A DNA stretch of 64,000 bases from Mangrovibacillus cuniculi (GCF_015482585.1 NZ_CP049742.1:12501-76500); one strand, 5' to 3'. Positions 32,761 to 42,646 are shown, counted from the stretch's first letter. Notes: generated from the letters alone by a model not told the origin. Translations and numbers: made by a program.

Positions 32761-34191
32761 ATGAACTTTGAAACGATTATTGGTCTAGAAGTACACGTAG
32801 AGTTAAAAACAGATTCTAAAATGTTTTCACCAGCACCGAATCACTTCGGTTCTGAACCAAATGCAAACACAAACGTAATCGACTTAGGATATCCAGGAGT
32901 TCTTCCGGTAGTGAACCAAACGGCGATCGACTGGGGAATGAAAGCAGCTCTAGCGTTAAACATGGAGATTGCACGTGATACGAAGTTCGACCGTAAAAAC
33001 TACTTCTATCCAGATAACCCGAAAGCATATCAGATTTCTCAATTTGACCAACCAATCGGCTACAACGGCTGGATTGAAATCGAAGTAAACGGAGAAAAGA
33101 AAAAAATCGGTATCACTCGTCTTCATTTAGAAGAAGACGCAGGAAAACTAACGCACTCTGGCAATGGTTATTCTTTAGTAGACTACAACCGTCAAGGAAC
33201 GCCTCTAATTGAGATCGTTTCGGAGCCAGATATTCGTACGCCAGAAGAGGCATATGCATACCTTGAAAAACTAAAATCTATTATCCAATATACAGGTGTT
33301 TCAGACTGTAAAATGGAAGAAGGATCTCTTCGTTGTGATGCGAACATTTCTCTTCGTCCATACGGTCAAGAGAAATTCGGTACAAAAACAGAGCTAAAGA
33401 ACTTAAACTCGTTCAACTTTGTCCGTAAAGGATTAGAGCATGAGCAAGTGCGCCAAGCAAAAGTTCTTTTATCAGGTGGAGTAATTGACCAAGAAACACG
33501 TCGTTTCGATGAGTCTACTGGGAAAACAATCTTGATGCGTGTAAAAGAAGGATCTGACGATTACCGTTACTTCCCAGAGCCAGACTTAGTTCACCTTCAA
33601 ATTGATGATGCATGGATTGACCGTGTTCGTGCGGAAATCCCTGAGCTTCCAGATGCTCGTAAAGCTCGCTATGTAAATGAGCTCGGCTTACCTGCTTACG
33701 ATGCAATGGTACTAACGTTAACAAAAGACATGTCTGACTTCTTTGAAGCAACAGTTAACGAAGGCGCTGATGCGAAGTTAGCATCTAACTGGCTAATGGG
33801 TGAAGTATCTGCATACTTAAACTCTGCGCAAAAAGAGCTAAAAGACAGTGCGTTAACGCCAGAAGGACTTGCGAAAATGATTAAGCTTATTGAAGACGGT
33901 ACGCTATCTTCTAAGCTTGCGAAAAAAGTATTTAAAACACTTGCAGAAAAAGGTGGAGACCCAGAGAAGATTGTAAAAGAACAAGGGCTTGTTCAAATCT
34001 CTGACGAAGGTGTCTTACGCCCGATGATCTCTGAAGTGCTTGATGCGAACCCGCAATCTATCGAAGACTTCAAAAACGGTAAGGACCGTGCCATCGGCTT
34101 CTTAGTAGGCCAAATCATGAAAAAATCCAAAGGCCAAGCAAATCCGCCAATGGTAAATAAAATTCTTTTAGAAGAAATTCAAAAGAGATAA
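32761..34191 (+). CDS. gatB: Asp-tRNA(Asn)/Glu-tRNA(Gln) amidotransferase subunit B
   Basis: GatB binds the acceptor end of the misacylated tRNA, phosphorylates the side chain and receives ammonia from GatA. It has 476 residues with GLEVHVEL, the YPD-x-PKxYQISQ region, HLEEDAGK and the C-terminal YqeY-like tail domain. ATG 32761 follows AAGGGGGGAC; an open frame extending back to 32668 lies inside gatA and is not used. A terminator follows. Confidence 0.98.
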   Translation: MNFETIIGLEVHVELKTDSKMFSPAPNHFGSEPNANTNVIDLGYPGVLPVVNQTAIDWGMKAALALNMEIARDTKFDRKNYFYPDNPKAYQISQFDQPIGYNGWIEIEVNGEKKKIGITRLHLEEDAGKLTHSGNGYSLVDYNRQGTPLIEIVSEPDIRTPEEAYAYLEKLKSIIQYTGVSDCKMEEGSLRCDANISLRPYGQEKFGTKTELKNLNSFNFVRKGLEHEQVRQAKVLLSGGVIDQETRRFDESTGKTILMRVKEGSDDYRYFPEPDLVHLQIDDAWIDRVRAEIPELPDARKARYVNELGLPAYDAMVLTLTKDMSDFFEATVNEGADAKLASNWLMGEVSAYLNSAQKELKDSALTPEGLAKMIKLIEDGTLSSKLAKKVFKTLAEKGGDPEKIVKEQGLVQISDEGVLRPMISEVLDANPQSIEDFKNGKDRAIGFLVGQIMKKSKGQANPPMVNKILLEEIQKR

Positions 34192-34205
34192 GAATAGCAA
34201 TATTC

Positions 34206-34245
34206 ATCCCAAAAGGACCGTTAGATGTTCTTTTGGGATTTTTTC
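34206..34245 (+). terminator. Terminator of gatCAB
   Basis: ATCCCAAAAG pairs with CTTTTGGGAT, with an additional GAACATC-like inner loop, followed by TTTTT. Confidence 0.92.
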
Positions 34246-34323
34246 ATATATAAATCTAACATTTGCTATGTGTATTTACTTTGGCGTATGGTAGAGACAG
34301 TAAATGGTTGGAGGAGGATAAAG

Positions 34324-34866
34324 ATGCTAAAACAACATTTTGAAAACGGACTAATTCCGGAAAATTACATGAACAGAATGGAAAAGTTACAAGAACCTTT
34401 TATGAAAGTATACGAACAGTTCACGGTTCCAACTAATGACCAATCATTCTGGGATGATGTTGCTAAACGAGAATGGAACGCAGTAGTGATTACAGAAGAC
34501 TGGTGTGGAGACGCGATGATGAATGTCCCGATTTTCTTCAGAATCACAGAAGCAGCTAACATCCCAACGCGAGTAGTGTATCGTGATTCCACAGAATTAA
34601 TCGATCACTACTTAACAAATGGAACGGCGAAAGCAATTCCCATTATGGTAGTCTTTGACGAAGAAGGAAAAGAAGTAGCAAAATGGGGACCACGTGCGCC
34701 AGAAGCGCAAGCATTTGTTGATCAACAGCGAGCAACATTACCGCCAAAAGAGGCAGAGAACTTTGAAGAAGCAACGAAAGAGTTGTATGCTGGAATACAG
34801 CAAAAGTATGTCTCTGATAAGGAACTTTGGAATGCCGTGTATGAAAGTATGAAGCGTATATTTTGA
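34324..34866 (+). CDS. Thioredoxin-family protein with atypical active site
   Basis: The 180-residue protein has no signal peptide or membrane segment. It belongs to the thioredoxin-like group (Thioredoxin_9 type). The usual WCxxC is replaced by W60-C61-G62-D63-A64, so only one active-site Cys remains. The cis-Pro region is AIPIMVVFDEEG. It probably does not act as a simple dithiol oxidoreductase. ATG 34324 follows GGAGGAGG; it is a single gene between two terminators. Confidence 0.8.
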   Translation: MLKQHFENGLIPENYMNRMEKLQEPFMKVYEQFTVPTNDQSFWDDVAKREWNAVVITEDWCGDAMMNVPIFFRITEAANIPTRVVYRDSTELIDHYLTNGTAKAIPIMVVFDEEGKEVAKWGPRAPEAQAFVDQQRATLPPKEAENFEEATKELYAGIQQKYVSDKELWNAVYESMKRIF

Positions 34867-34876
34867 GTAGTTATTA

Positions 34877-34911
34877 AAGCTGTCTAGGATTCTTGCCTAG
34901 ACAGCTTTTTC
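34877..34911 (+). terminator. Terminator after the thioredoxin-like gene
   Basis: AAGCTGTCTAG pairs perfectly with CTAGACAGCTT around an 8-nt loop, followed by a T-run. Confidence 0.93.
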
Positions 34912-35064
34912 TTGTAGCATTTAGTGAGAAATCTGTCGCATTTTGTCTTGTTACTGAAATGTTTGTAACATTTTAACTTGACAGTTGTGTAAGCTATTTC
35001 AATTGTGGTAGATTGAGAGAAAGTAAGAGAACGGGCAATATTTAGAGAAAGGAGGAGAACAACA

Positions 35065-35865
35065 TTGGAGAAAGCAGTAGAGCGCTATTTACAAGGGTTG
35101 CGTATGAAAAAAGAAGTGCCTACCGTGAACTATTTACAACGATTAATCCAACAGCAACTAAGTCGAGTGCCATACGAGAATTTTAGTAAATTTCACTATG
35201 CGGTAGAAGGAATTTTGGTTCCAAGTTTTGAGCGATATGTAGACGAAGCATTACGCCGTGGTTGGGGTGGGACATGTTACACATTGAATTTCAACTTTGC
35301 CAGGTTATTAACGTACTTAGGGTTCGACGTCCACTTAGTTCGCGTTAATCCTGGACATGTAGGACTTCAAGTAATACTAGAGAACCGGGCGTTCTATGTC
35401 GATGTTGGGTATGGTTCTCCTCTAATGAAGCCGATCGAACTAGAAAGTCGTCGGGAACAAACGATGCAAGGATTCGGTGAAAAAATCCGTTTTATCCAAT
35501 CCGGTGACAACCGATACACGATTGAAAGATCCTTTAATGGAAAAGTATTCGTTACCAAAGAAATTGAGTGGACTGCCTTGCAGGAAGAGGACTTTATAGA
35601 AGATATGAAGGCTTCCTATAGAGACGACGTAGAAAACGTGACGATGAACCGTCTAACAGCAGTTCGTTTTAGTGGCAACGAGTGTTACTTTTTAAGAAAT
35701 GACACAATAAAGATCATGACGTATCGCGCACGCCGAGAATTAAAACTAAAAGACGAGCAACGATGGCTACATACAGTACAACAAGTGTATCAAGTGGACG
35801 AAGAGACATTAAAAAGTGCCGTCGGAGTCTTGAAAGAGAAGGAACTAGATTTATTTTTATCTTAA
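35065..35865 (+). CDS. Arylamine N-acetyltransferase
   Basis: The protein has 266 residues and is an NAT-family acyl-CoA-dependent acetyltransferase. The catalytic triad is complete: Cys71 in RGWGGTCYTLN, His98 in PGHVGLQV and Asp113 in YVDVGYG. The usual RGGxCxELN motif is altered to GWGGTCYTLN. These enzymes acetylate aromatic amines and hydrazines. The start is TTG at 35065 after AAAGGAGGAG. A TTGACA at 34978 may be the -35 element, although no good -10 is visible. Confidence 0.9.
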   Translation: MEKAVERYLQGLRMKKEVPTVNYLQRLIQQQLSRVPYENFSKFHYAVEGILVPSFERYVDEALRRGWGGTCYTLNFNFARLLTYLGFDVHLVRVNPGHVGLQVILENRAFYVDVGYGSPLMKPIELESRREQTMQGFGEKIRFIQSGDNRYTIERSFNGKVFVTKEIEWTALQEEDFIEDMKASYRDDVENVTMNRLTAVRFSGNECYFLRNDTIKIMTYRARRELKLKDEQRWLHTVQQVYQVDEETLKSAVGVLKEKELDLFLS

Positions 35866-35879
35866 TAGAGAGTAATGGA

Positions 35880-35916
35880 AGAGAATCATTCGGTCTGGCC
35901 TGTCGATTCTCTTTTT
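35880..35916 (+). terminator. Terminator after the N-acetyltransferase gene
   Basis: AGAGAATC pairs with GATTCTCT around a 17-nt loop and ends in TTTTT. Array F starts 24 nt later. Confidence 0.85.
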
Positions 35917-35939
35917 GTATGTTAGAGAGAGAATTGTAA

Positions 35940-36199
35940 ACTCATCTCGGACGTAGGGTTTGGTGCTGAGAAGAGAATAGAAGACCTCTATACTCATCTC
36001 GGCCGGAGAACTCGGTGCTCAGAAGAGAATAGAAGGCCTCTATACACATCTCGGCCGGAGAACTCGGTGCTCAGAAGAGAATAGAAGGTCTCTATACACA
36101 TCTCGGCCGGAGAACTGGGTGCTGAGAAGAGAATAGGAGTGCTCTATACACATCTCGGCCGGGGAACTGGGTGCCGAGAAGAGAATAAGGCATTCCTGT
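35940..36199. repeat. Tandem array F, 5 x 52 bp
   Basis: Units start at 35940, 35992, 36044, 36096 and 36148. The unit contains CATCTCGGCCGGAGAACT and GAAGAGAATAGAAG. TCTCGGC can pair with GCTGAGA (one G-T pair) across about 13 nt. The sequence is unrelated to the other arrays except in period. From 36200 to 36367 there is an AT-rich leader with an inverted repeat, AAGAAGT-N11-ACTTCTT (36294-36318), upstream of dgkB. Confidence 0.94.
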
Positions 36200-36367
36200 G
36201 TCACGAAAATGTATAAAATTAGAAAAATACCATATTAACGAAACTTTCCTAGTGCTTTTTACGTCTAAATTTAGTATGATAACCTTCGTCTAAAAGAAGT
36301 TTGAAGAACATACTTCTTAGGAAACAATAAAAATAGATTATGCAAAGAAAGGACAAGGGGGTACAAA

Positions 36368-37282
36368 ATGAAAAGAGCTAGAATTATCTATAATCCCACG
36401 TCTGGACGAGAACTTTTTAAAAAACATTTACCGGAAGTATTAGATAAATTAGAGAATGCAGGGTACGAAACATCTTGTCATGCAACAAAATGTGAAGGGG
36501 ACGCTACGGAAGCTGCTAAAGCTGCTGCTGAGCGAGGATTTGATTTAGTTATTGCCGCTGGTGGAGATGGGACCATTAACGAAGTGGTGAACGGTCTTGC
36601 TGATTTTGAAAATAGGCCGAAGCTTGGTATTGTTCCGATGGGTACAACAAATGACTTTGCACGTGCATTACACATTCCAAGAGATGTACATCAAGCGATC
36701 AACATCATTGTAAAAGGTGATACGCTTCCAGTGGATATTGGGAAAATGAATGATCGCTACTTTATCAACATCGCTGGTGGAGGACGTCTGACGGAGCTAA
36801 CGTATGAAGTTCCTAGTAAATTAAAAACTATGCTAGGGGCACTAGCTTACTACTTAAAAGGAATCGAAATGCTTCCTTCTATCCGTGCTTCGCATGTGAA
36901 AATTGAATATGATAACGAAGTATTCGAAGGAGAAGTGATGCTTTTCCTAGTTGGATTAACAAATTCCGTAGGTGGATTTGAAAAGCTTGCACCAGATGCT
37001 TCTATTAATGATGGTCTCTTTACTTTGCTAATTCTAAAGAAAACGTCTTTAGCGGACTTTATTCGAATTGCGACATTAGCTGTAAGAGGTGAACATATCT
37101 ATGATGATCATGTAATCTATACAAAAGCTAATCGTATCAATGTTACTACGACAGAAGAAAAAGTACAGTTAAACTTGGATGGAGAATTCGGTGGAGTCTT
37201 GCCAGCACAATTTACGAACTTGTATCGTCATTTTGAAGTGTTTGTTCCAATCGAAAACGTGAGACCTCAAGATCAGATATAA
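36368..37282 (+). CDS. dgkB: Diacylglycerol kinase DgkB
   Basis: DgkB phosphorylates diacylglycerol released by lipoteichoic acid synthesis back into phosphatidate. It has 304 residues with the DAG kinase catalytic loop AAGGDGTINEVVNGL, GIVPMGTTNDFARAL and the C-terminal DGEFGGVLPAQ-like block. The enzyme is soluble and acts at the inner membrane face. It is the yerQ orthologue of the B. subtilis region. AAGGACAAGGGGG precedes the start. Confidence 0.95.
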   Translation: MKRARIIYNPTSGRELFKKHLPEVLDKLENAGYETSCHATKCEGDATEAAKAAAERGFDLVIAAGGDGTINEVVNGLADFENRPKLGIVPMGTTNDFARALHIPRDVHQAINIIVKGDTLPVDIGKMNDRYFINIAGGGRLTELTYEVPSKLKTMLGALAYYLKGIEMLPSIRASHVKIEYDNEVFEGEVMLFLVGLTNSVGGFEKLAPDASINDGLFTLLILKKTSLADFIRIATLAVRGEHIYDDHVIYTKANRINVTTTEEKVQLNLDGEFGGVLPAQFTNLYRHFEVFVPIENVRPQDQI

Positions 37283-37393
37283 TAATTAGTACGCTTCATT
37301 CCTGGGTTTGTGGATGAAATTACTGCTTATTCATGATACAGTAACAGAAGAGATATAGAACTGAAGCGAAGAGTTGTAAAGGTGTGGGACAGG

Positions 37394-38074
37394 ATGTTTC
37401 GTTTGATTAAAAAAATCATTACAGTTGTGATGATCATTTGTATTAGCTTTGTCGGATACGCTACGTGGAGTGTATGGGACTATGGAAAAGAAAGAGAAGT
37501 TGAAGAGGCGGATGCAGCAATTATACTTGGTGCTGCCGAGTGGAATGGAAAGCCATCTCCTGTCTATGAACAACGAATTCTTCATGGTATCTCTCTTTTT
37601 GAAGAAGAGAAAGTGGATAAGTTGATATTTACGGGTGGAAGAGGAACAGGTAGTGATTTTTCGGAAGCAGAAGCAGGTAGAAATTTTGCCATAGAACAAG
37701 GGGTTCCTGCTCATGCGATTTTACTAGAAAATGAATCACAAGTCACGCAGGAAAACTTGCGTAATGCCAAAAACTTAGTAGATCAACAAGGTCTAGAAAG
37801 TGTCGTATTAGTAAGTGACCCTTATCACATGAAACGAGCTAGTCTTCTGGCAGAATATGTTGGTCTGGATGCTCAACCATCCCCAACTCCGACATCTGCT
37901 TATCAAACAAATGAAACAAAGATCCCTTTCTTTATTAAAGAAGTTGTGTACGTAATGGGTTATATGATTGCTTTCCCTGCAGAATCCATCTTAGGCGAAG
38001 AGAATGATTTAGATTCTGTTGTGGCGAAAGCTAGAACCTGGGTTGATGAAGTGGAAAAGCAAATAACCAAGTAA
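37394..38074 (+). CDS. DUF218 / YdcF-ElyC-SanA family protein
   Basis: One N-terminal membrane segment (about residues 5-24) is followed by a DUF218 domain with ADAAIILGAAEWNGKPSP, FTGGRG, ESQVTQENLRNA and VVLVSDPYHMKRA, all typical of the YdcF/ElyC/SanA family linked to cell-envelope integrity. The domain should face outwards. ATG 37394 is chosen, with AAAGGTG upstream; GTG at 37382 is in frame. The catalytic function of the family is unproven. Confidence 0.85.
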   Translation: MFRLIKKIITVVMIICISFVGYATWSVWDYGKEREVEEADAAIILGAAEWNGKPSPVYEQRILHGISLFEEEKVDKLIFTGGRGTGSDFSEAEAGRNFAIEQGVPAHAILLENESQVTQENLRNAKNLVDQQGLESVVLVSDPYHMKRASLLAEYVGLDAQPSPTPTSAYQTNETKIPFFIKEVVYVMGYMIAFPAESILGEENDLDSVVAKARTWVDEVEKQITK

Positions 38075-38101
38075 AAAACCTACCAATATCGGTAGGTTTT
38101 T
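38073..38101. terminator. Bidirectional terminator between converging genes
   Basis: AAAACCTACC pairs with GGTAGGTTTT around a 6-nt loop, with A- and T-tracts on either side, so it can serve both the DUF218 gene and the minus-strand acetyltransferase gene. Confidence 0.9.
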
Positions 38102-38104
38102 ATC

Positions 38105-38638
38105 TTAATCTCGAACTTTCGCAAACACCTTATGATCCACAGTACGCCCATAAATGATTTCGCTTTTACGTGCAATGCCTTCCAACTCAAATCCAAGGCG
38201 TTCAGGAATAGCTTCTGATTTTTTGTTTTCCGTAGCTACACGTATTTCCACTCGATTTAAATCTAATTCCTCAAAGATGTAGGAAAGCATCGCCTCATTT
38301 GCTCTAGACATAATACCTTTCCCTTGAAACTTTTCGCTTAACCAATAACCGATGCTACTTTTCTTGTTTTGCCAGTGAATATAGTGTAATCCGATAACTC
38401 CAGCCAGTTCCCCTTTGTACCATATCCCAAACTCAGGACCTTGACCGTCTGCGAATTTCTTTAACCCAAACTTAATATAGTCTTTGGAATCTCGCACTGT
38501 TCTGGTTGCATCCACCCACGGTAACCACTCGCGTAGATATGTACGGCAGTTATCAACAGCAGCAAATAAATCCTCTGCGTGCCTTTCCTCCAAAATCCGT
38601 AGGCTTAACTCGTCGTCAATTTTAATTTGCAACATCAT
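38105..38638 (-). CDS. GNAT acetyltransferase, RimJ/RimL type
   Basis: The 177-residue protein has the Acetyltransf_3 pattern: RILEERHAEDLF at the N-terminus, GVIGLHYI, the acetyl-CoA loop SEKFQGKGIMSRA, LDLNRVEIRVATENKKSEAIPERLGFELEG. Relatives acetylate protein N-termini or small molecules. The substrate is unknown. A GGGGGATGATGA sequence precedes the start; a second Met lies 3 nt in. Confidence 0.88.
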   Translation of the reverse strand: MMLQIKIDDELSLRILEERHAEDLFAAVDNCRTYLREWLPWVDATRTVRDSKDYIKFGLKKFADGQGPEFGIWYKGELAGVIGLHYIHWQNKKSSIGYWLSEKFQGKGIMSRANEAMLSYIFEELDLNRVEIRVATENKKSEAIPERLGFELEGIARKSEIIYGRTVDHKVFAKVRD

Positions 38639-38709
38639 TCATCATCCCCCTAACGATAATTTCTCCTATTCTAGCAAAGTAGGAAGTTATTAACAATAGG
38701 TTATTTTAC

Positions 38710-38738
38710 TTCACTCTTTTTACGTAACTGTGTATAAT
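38710..38738 (+). promoter_or_regulatory. Sigma-A-like promoter of the DUF4395 gene
   Basis: TTCACT, 17 bp, TATAAT, ending 36 nt before the start codon. The -10 is perfect and the -35 weak. Confidence 0.55.
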
Positions 38739-38774
38739 AACCAATAAAGAAGATAAGAAAGGTAGGGATTAAAG

Positions 38775-39197
38775 ATGCCGACCTCGATACCTAAACCATT
38801 AGTATTGACGAATCAATGGTTCATCGTGGCATCCGTCCTTGTGGCATGGATCGCCAACCAACCAGCAACTTTATTTATTCCACTAGTTGTAGGACTGATT
38901 AGTTTATTTTTTAAAAAGAATGTTGTTATAGAATTAGCCAAACCTTTTTTAAAGAAACCATTTAATGAATACCCACAAGAAGATGTAGCGCAACAGCAGT
39001 TTAATCAGTGGATTGCGGTAATTTGCCAAGCGGTGGCTCTAGTAGGTGCATACTCTGGAATTACTGCAGTATACTTCATCTTCTCTGGAATGGTTGCAAC
39101 TGCAGCGTTTGTAGCAATTTTAGGATTTTGCGTTGGATGTTTTATAAGGTTCCAATGGCAACAATATAGATACCGTAGAAGTCAAAAAAGTGCATAG
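38775..39197 (+). CDS. DUF4395 membrane protein
   Basis: The 140-residue protein has four predicted membrane helices arranged as two pairs, separated by a charged loop of about 30 residues (KPFLKKPFNEYPQEDVAQQ). This is the DUF4395 layout, including the N-terminal VLTNQWF region. The family occurs across Bacillales; function is unknown. AAAGGTAGGG precedes the start. A strong terminator follows. Confidence 0.85.
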   Translation: MPTSIPKPLVLTNQWFIVASVLVAWIANQPATLFIPLVVGLISLFFKKNVVIELAKPFLKKPFNEYPQEDVAQQQFNQWIAVICQAVALVGAYSGITAVYFIFSGMVATAAFVAILGFCVGCFIRFQWQQYRYRRSQKSA

Positions 39198-39212
39198 ATA
39201 ATATCGACAAAT

Positions 39213-39250
39213 AAAGCTTGAGAAGGTGTATTTTCTTCTCAAGCTTTTTT
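39213..39250 (+). terminator. Terminator after the DUF4395 gene
   Basis: AAGCTTGAGAA pairs with TTCTCAAGCTT, followed by TTTTT. It stands between converging transcripts, but the minus side lacks a clear T-tract. Confidence 0.88.
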
Positions 39251-39268
39251 GTTTTGCTTAATCAAGCA

Positions 39269-40537
39269 TTATTTTAAATGAACATCGACTACTTCTTGGT
39301 AATCCTTTAAGTAATGCATTCCTCCAATATATAATTCTTCCATTTTTTCATTAGTTGGAAAAACTAGTGTCCTTTCTTTTAGAAGTTCTCCTTTTTGCGT
39401 TTTTATAAGTGCCGAATTAATAGTTGTTTGTAAATCTATCTTTGCTCCGCTAATTGTACTGATTGATACATCATCTAATAATACATTTTCTTCTGTTTGA
39501 ATTGTCACGTGCATATTATTGTCTTGCAGTTTTATCTCCTTAAATAGCACATATAGAGAATTATTGAAGCTATGTGTTTTTGGTATGGAATCCATTGAAA
39601 CGAAAGTGTCTAAATTTTTATATCCTATAAACTCTTCTACCACAATTTCAAGTTTAGTTAAATCTTTTGGTAAAGCGTCAAATCGCCATTCAGCTTTCGT
39701 AGTAATTCCGTTAGAAGAGGAACCACCACCTAGAGGATTTAGAGGTTTTCCATTAGCGTATAAAGCCAAACCAGATCCAGAAGTAGATATACGTCCATAA
39801 TTGCTAACATGTACTTTACCAGTAATGAGTGTTTCTGTCGGAGTCGCAATCAAATCGTTAATGACAAAATGTCCTTTGTCCACCTGAACTTTATGATTAA
39901 TCGATTTCTTTAAAGTAGTCTGTAAAGCTTTGTTGGCATCATAATTAAATGTAAATGTTCCTGCTTCTCCGGTAGAGTCTGTATAATGCAATGTTAATTT
40001 TTTTGCAAACCCATTGACCGGTTCAAAAGCTTGAGTTGTGATTATTTGGGTGCCTCTAACTTTTGAAGATACACTGTAAGTACGCATGCTATCAGTTAAA
40101 AATCCAGAAATTTTATTAATAGTGAAATTTGAATGTTCGATTTCTTCGTCATTTTCCATCGAATAGTAAAAAATAAACTGATTCTCATCCGACAGAATGG
40201 CATCAAAAGAGACAACAGTCCCATCGCTCAACGTAATCTGCTCATCTATTACCTGACCTTTTCCCTCTTCGTGTAGGGATGTTAACGTTTCTCGAGAAAC
40301 TTCATCATACCCTATAATCTGCTTTCCGTAATAAGCTAATCCGCTATAATGATAGGTCCCAAGAGATAAGAACAAAATAGCTGCTGAAGTGAGCACCATT
40401 GGTCGGAATGGTTTTTTTGGCTTTCTAGTCGGCACTTGATCAAGCGCTCCCTGTAATCGGTCTGCTAGGTCAGTTGGAACCTGCAATTGCTCCAATTTTT
40501 GCTTGTCTTTTAAGAATTGATCTTCCAATCTAGTCAT
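39269..40537 (-). CDS. DUF4179 membrane protein, probable anti-sigma factor
   Basis: The 422-residue protein has a cytoplasmic N-terminus of about 45 residues, one membrane helix (about 46-62) and a large extracytoplasmic part that starts with the DUF4179 domain (DGTVVSFDAILSDENQFIFYY). Proteins of this type are usually encoded directly after an ECF sigma factor and hold it inactive. The start overlaps the sigma gene by 8 nt, supporting that pairing. The signal sensed is not apparent. Confidence 0.85.
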   Translation of the reverse strand: MTRLEDQFLKDKQKLEQLQVPTDLADRLQGALDQVPTRKPKKPFRPMVLTSAAILFLSLGTYHYSGLAYYGKQIIGYDEVSRETLTSLHEEGKGQVIDEQITLSDGTVVSFDAILSDENQFIFYYSMENDEEIEHSNFTINKISGFLTDSMRTYSVSSKVRGTQIITTQAFEPVNGFAKKLTLHYTDSTGEAGTFTFNYDANKALQTTLKKSINHKVQVDKGHFVINDLIATPTETLITGKVHVSNYGRISTSGSGLALYANGKPLNPLGGGSSSNGITTKAEWRFDALPKDLTKLEIVVEEFIGYKNLDTFVSMDSIPKTHSFNNSLYVLFKEIKLQDNNMHVTIQTEENVLLDDVSISTISGAKIDLQTTINSALIKTQKGELLKERTLVFPTNEKMEELYIGGMHYLKDYQEVVDVHLK

Positions 40538-41054
40538 TTAAATCCCTCCTAACGATGTCACGCAATTTATTCATTCCTTGAAAAATCCTTGACTTCACTG
40601 TTCCGATAGAAACATTGGTGATAGCAGCGATAGTTTTATAATCTAGATCGTGCAAATACTTCAAGGTGATGGCTTCCCGTTGGTGTTCATTTATATGTTC
40701 AAGCAAATAGTGAACTTCCAGCACTGCTTCTTGTTGTGTATGTGGGTTATGTGCATCCGCCGTAGTGGCAAATTCATCTACTAATATAATTTTCTTTCTT
40801 TTTCTTAACTGATCTTTACAACTATTGACCAAAATCGAACGACTCCAGCTATAAAACATCTCAGGCTTCCTTAATTGATGTATCTTTTCATATATTTTTA
40901 CGATCATATCTTCCATTGCATCCATCGCATCGTGTTGGTTTCCAACATAGGAATAGGCTAATCGGTAGTAATCGTCTTTATCTTCTAAAATTAGTGTCAG
41001 GAGCGCTTCTTTATTTCCTTGTTTTGCGCTCTTTACTAAATCCTTGATAATCAT
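40530..41054 (-). CDS. ECF-type RNA polymerase sigma factor
   Basis: This 174-residue sigma-70 family protein contains regions 2 (DAMDAMEDMIVKIYEKIHQLRKPEMFYSW, split here by function) and 4 (HQREAITLKYLHDLDYKTIA with the helix-turn-helix NVSIGTVKSRIFQGMNKLR). It lacks regions 1 and 3, as ECF factors do. It is the first gene of a two-gene operon with the DUF4179 anti-sigma. GAGAGAGGTGAGG precedes the start. The target genes are unknown; the upstream DNA contains a TGAACTTTTT stretch but no confident -10. Confidence 0.9.
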   Translation of the reverse strand: MIIKDLVKSAKQGNKEALLTLILEDKDDYYRLAYSYVGNQHDAMDAMEDMIVKIYEKIHQLRKPEMFYSWSRSILVNSCKDQLRKRKKIILVDEFATTADAHNPHTQQEAVLEVHYLLEHINEHQREAITLKYLHDLDYKTIAAITNVSIGTVKSRIFQGMNKLRDIVRRDLND

Positions 41055-41225
41055 TGCCTCACCTCTCTCCCTAATAAGAGTATATAAGTATGGAAAAAGT
41101 TCATTAAAAGGAAAATTAATTTTATTGTAACAATAATTGTAAGTGTAAAGAGAGACATTTCTCCAATAGCCTTTCGTGTGATAAAATAAACAAATCGAAA
41201 TCGAACGGAAAGTGAAGGAAATGAA

Positions 41226-42602
41226 ATGAGTAAATTTACAGCACCAGTCAAAAAGAATGATGTCGTGGAAGTAACCGCGGAGGATTTAACGCATGAAGGG
41301 TTAGGAGTCGCGAAAGTAGATGGGTATCCTATATTCACACCCAATACCTTACCAGGTGAAAAAGCTGAAATCCGCGTTGTGAAGACGCAAAAAGGGTATG
41401 CGTTTGGTCGTTTACAGACATTGATTTCAGAAAGCCCAGATCGAGTAGAGCCACCTTGTCCTATTTATAGTCGTTGTGGAGGTTGTCAAACACAACATCT
41501 TTCCTATGATGGGCAGCTACGAGCGAAGCAAAAACAGGTAAAAGACTTAATGAAGAAAGTTGCGAAACTACCAGACGTTCCTGTTCATCCAACAATCGGA
41601 ATGGACGAGCATCCTTGGAACTATCGTAATAAAGCGCAGATGCCAGTAGGAGAGCAGGATGGAAAGTTAGTGGCTGGATTTTATGCGAAGCGTACGCACG
41701 AGATTATTGATATGGATCATTGTTTAATTCAGCAGGAGAAGAACGATGAAGTATTGCAAATTGTGAAAGCAGAAGCGGAACGATTAGGGGTCCGTCCTTA
41801 TGACGAGAAAACACATAAGGGAACGCTTCGCCACGTGATGACACGGGTTGGAAGAACTTCTGGAGAAATTATGGTGGTGCTGATTACTCGAACACCATCT
41901 TTCCCGCAGAAAGAAGCATTGGTAAGTGCTTTAACCGAAAAGATCTCTGGACTTACTTCAGTTGTCCACAATATTAATAATAAGCGAACAAATGTGATTT
42001 TTGGTGAGGAAACGAATACTTTATGGGGAGCGGATGTTATTTATGATAACATTGGCGACATTCGCTTTGCTATTTCAGCACGTTCGTTCTACCAGATTAA
42101 TTCGGTTCAAACAAAGGTGTTATATGATAAAGCGTTAGAGTATGCACAGTTGACTGGTGAAGAAAATGTCATCGATGCATATTGTGGCATTGGGACGATT
42201 TCGTTATTCTTGGCACAGCAAGCAAAGCATGTATACGGAGTGGAGATTGTTCCAGAAGCTATTGAAGATGCGAAGGTAAATGCAAAGTTAAACAACATCT
42301 CCAATGCTACTTTTGAGGCGGGACCTGCTGAAGTTGTTATTCCTAATTGGTATAAAAACGGAATTACGGCTGATGTGTTAGTAGTAGACCCACCAAGAAA
42401 AGGCTGCGATCAAGCTTTATTAGATACCATTATGGCTATGAAACCAAAGCGTGTGGTGTATGTGTCGTGTAATCCAGCAACGTTAGCTAGAGATTTACGC
42501 GTGTTAGAAGATGGTGGATATAAGACTGTGAAAGTGCAGCCTGTAGATATGTTCCCGCAGACAAGTCATGTCGAGGCAGTCGCCATGCTGACCTTAAAAT
42601 AG
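41226..42602 (+). CDS. rlmCD: 23S rRNA (uracil-5-)-methyltransferase RlmCD
   Basis: The 458-residue protein methylates U747 and U1939 of 23S rRNA in B. subtilis (YefA). It has an N-terminal TRAM domain (residues ~5-60), a [4Fe-4S]-type cysteine cluster ([15 protein letters not shown]), SAM-binding [14 protein letters not shown] and the catalytic region [14 protein letters not shown] 41226 follows GTGAAGGAAATG. The terminator after it is followed by element copy 3. Confidence 0.94.
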   Translation: MSKFTAPVKKNDVVEVTAEDLTHEGLGVAKVDGYPIFTPNTLPGEKAEIRVVKTQKGYAFGRLQTLISESPDRVEPPCPIYSRCGGCQTQHLSYDGQLRAKQKQVKDLMKKVAKLPDVPVHPTIGMDEHPWNYRNKAQMPVGEQDGKLVAGFYAKRTHEIIDMDHCLIQQEKNDEVLQIVKAEAERLGVRPYDEKTHKGTLRHVMTRVGRTSGEIMVVLITRTPSFPQKEALVSALTEKISGLTSVVHNINNKRTNVIFGEETNTLWGADVIYDNIGDIRFAISARSFYQINSVQTKVLYDKALEYAQLTGEENVIDAYCGIGTISLFLAQQAKHVYGVEIVPEAIEDAKVNAKLNNISNATFEAGPAEVVIPNWYKNGITADVLVVDPPRKGCDQALLDTIMAMKPKRVVYVSCNPATLARDLRVLEDGGYKTVKVQPVDMFPQTSHVEAVAMLTLK

Positions 42603-42646
42603 GAACAAAGTATATAAACGGAATATTTTACTTATATTTTATCGTG

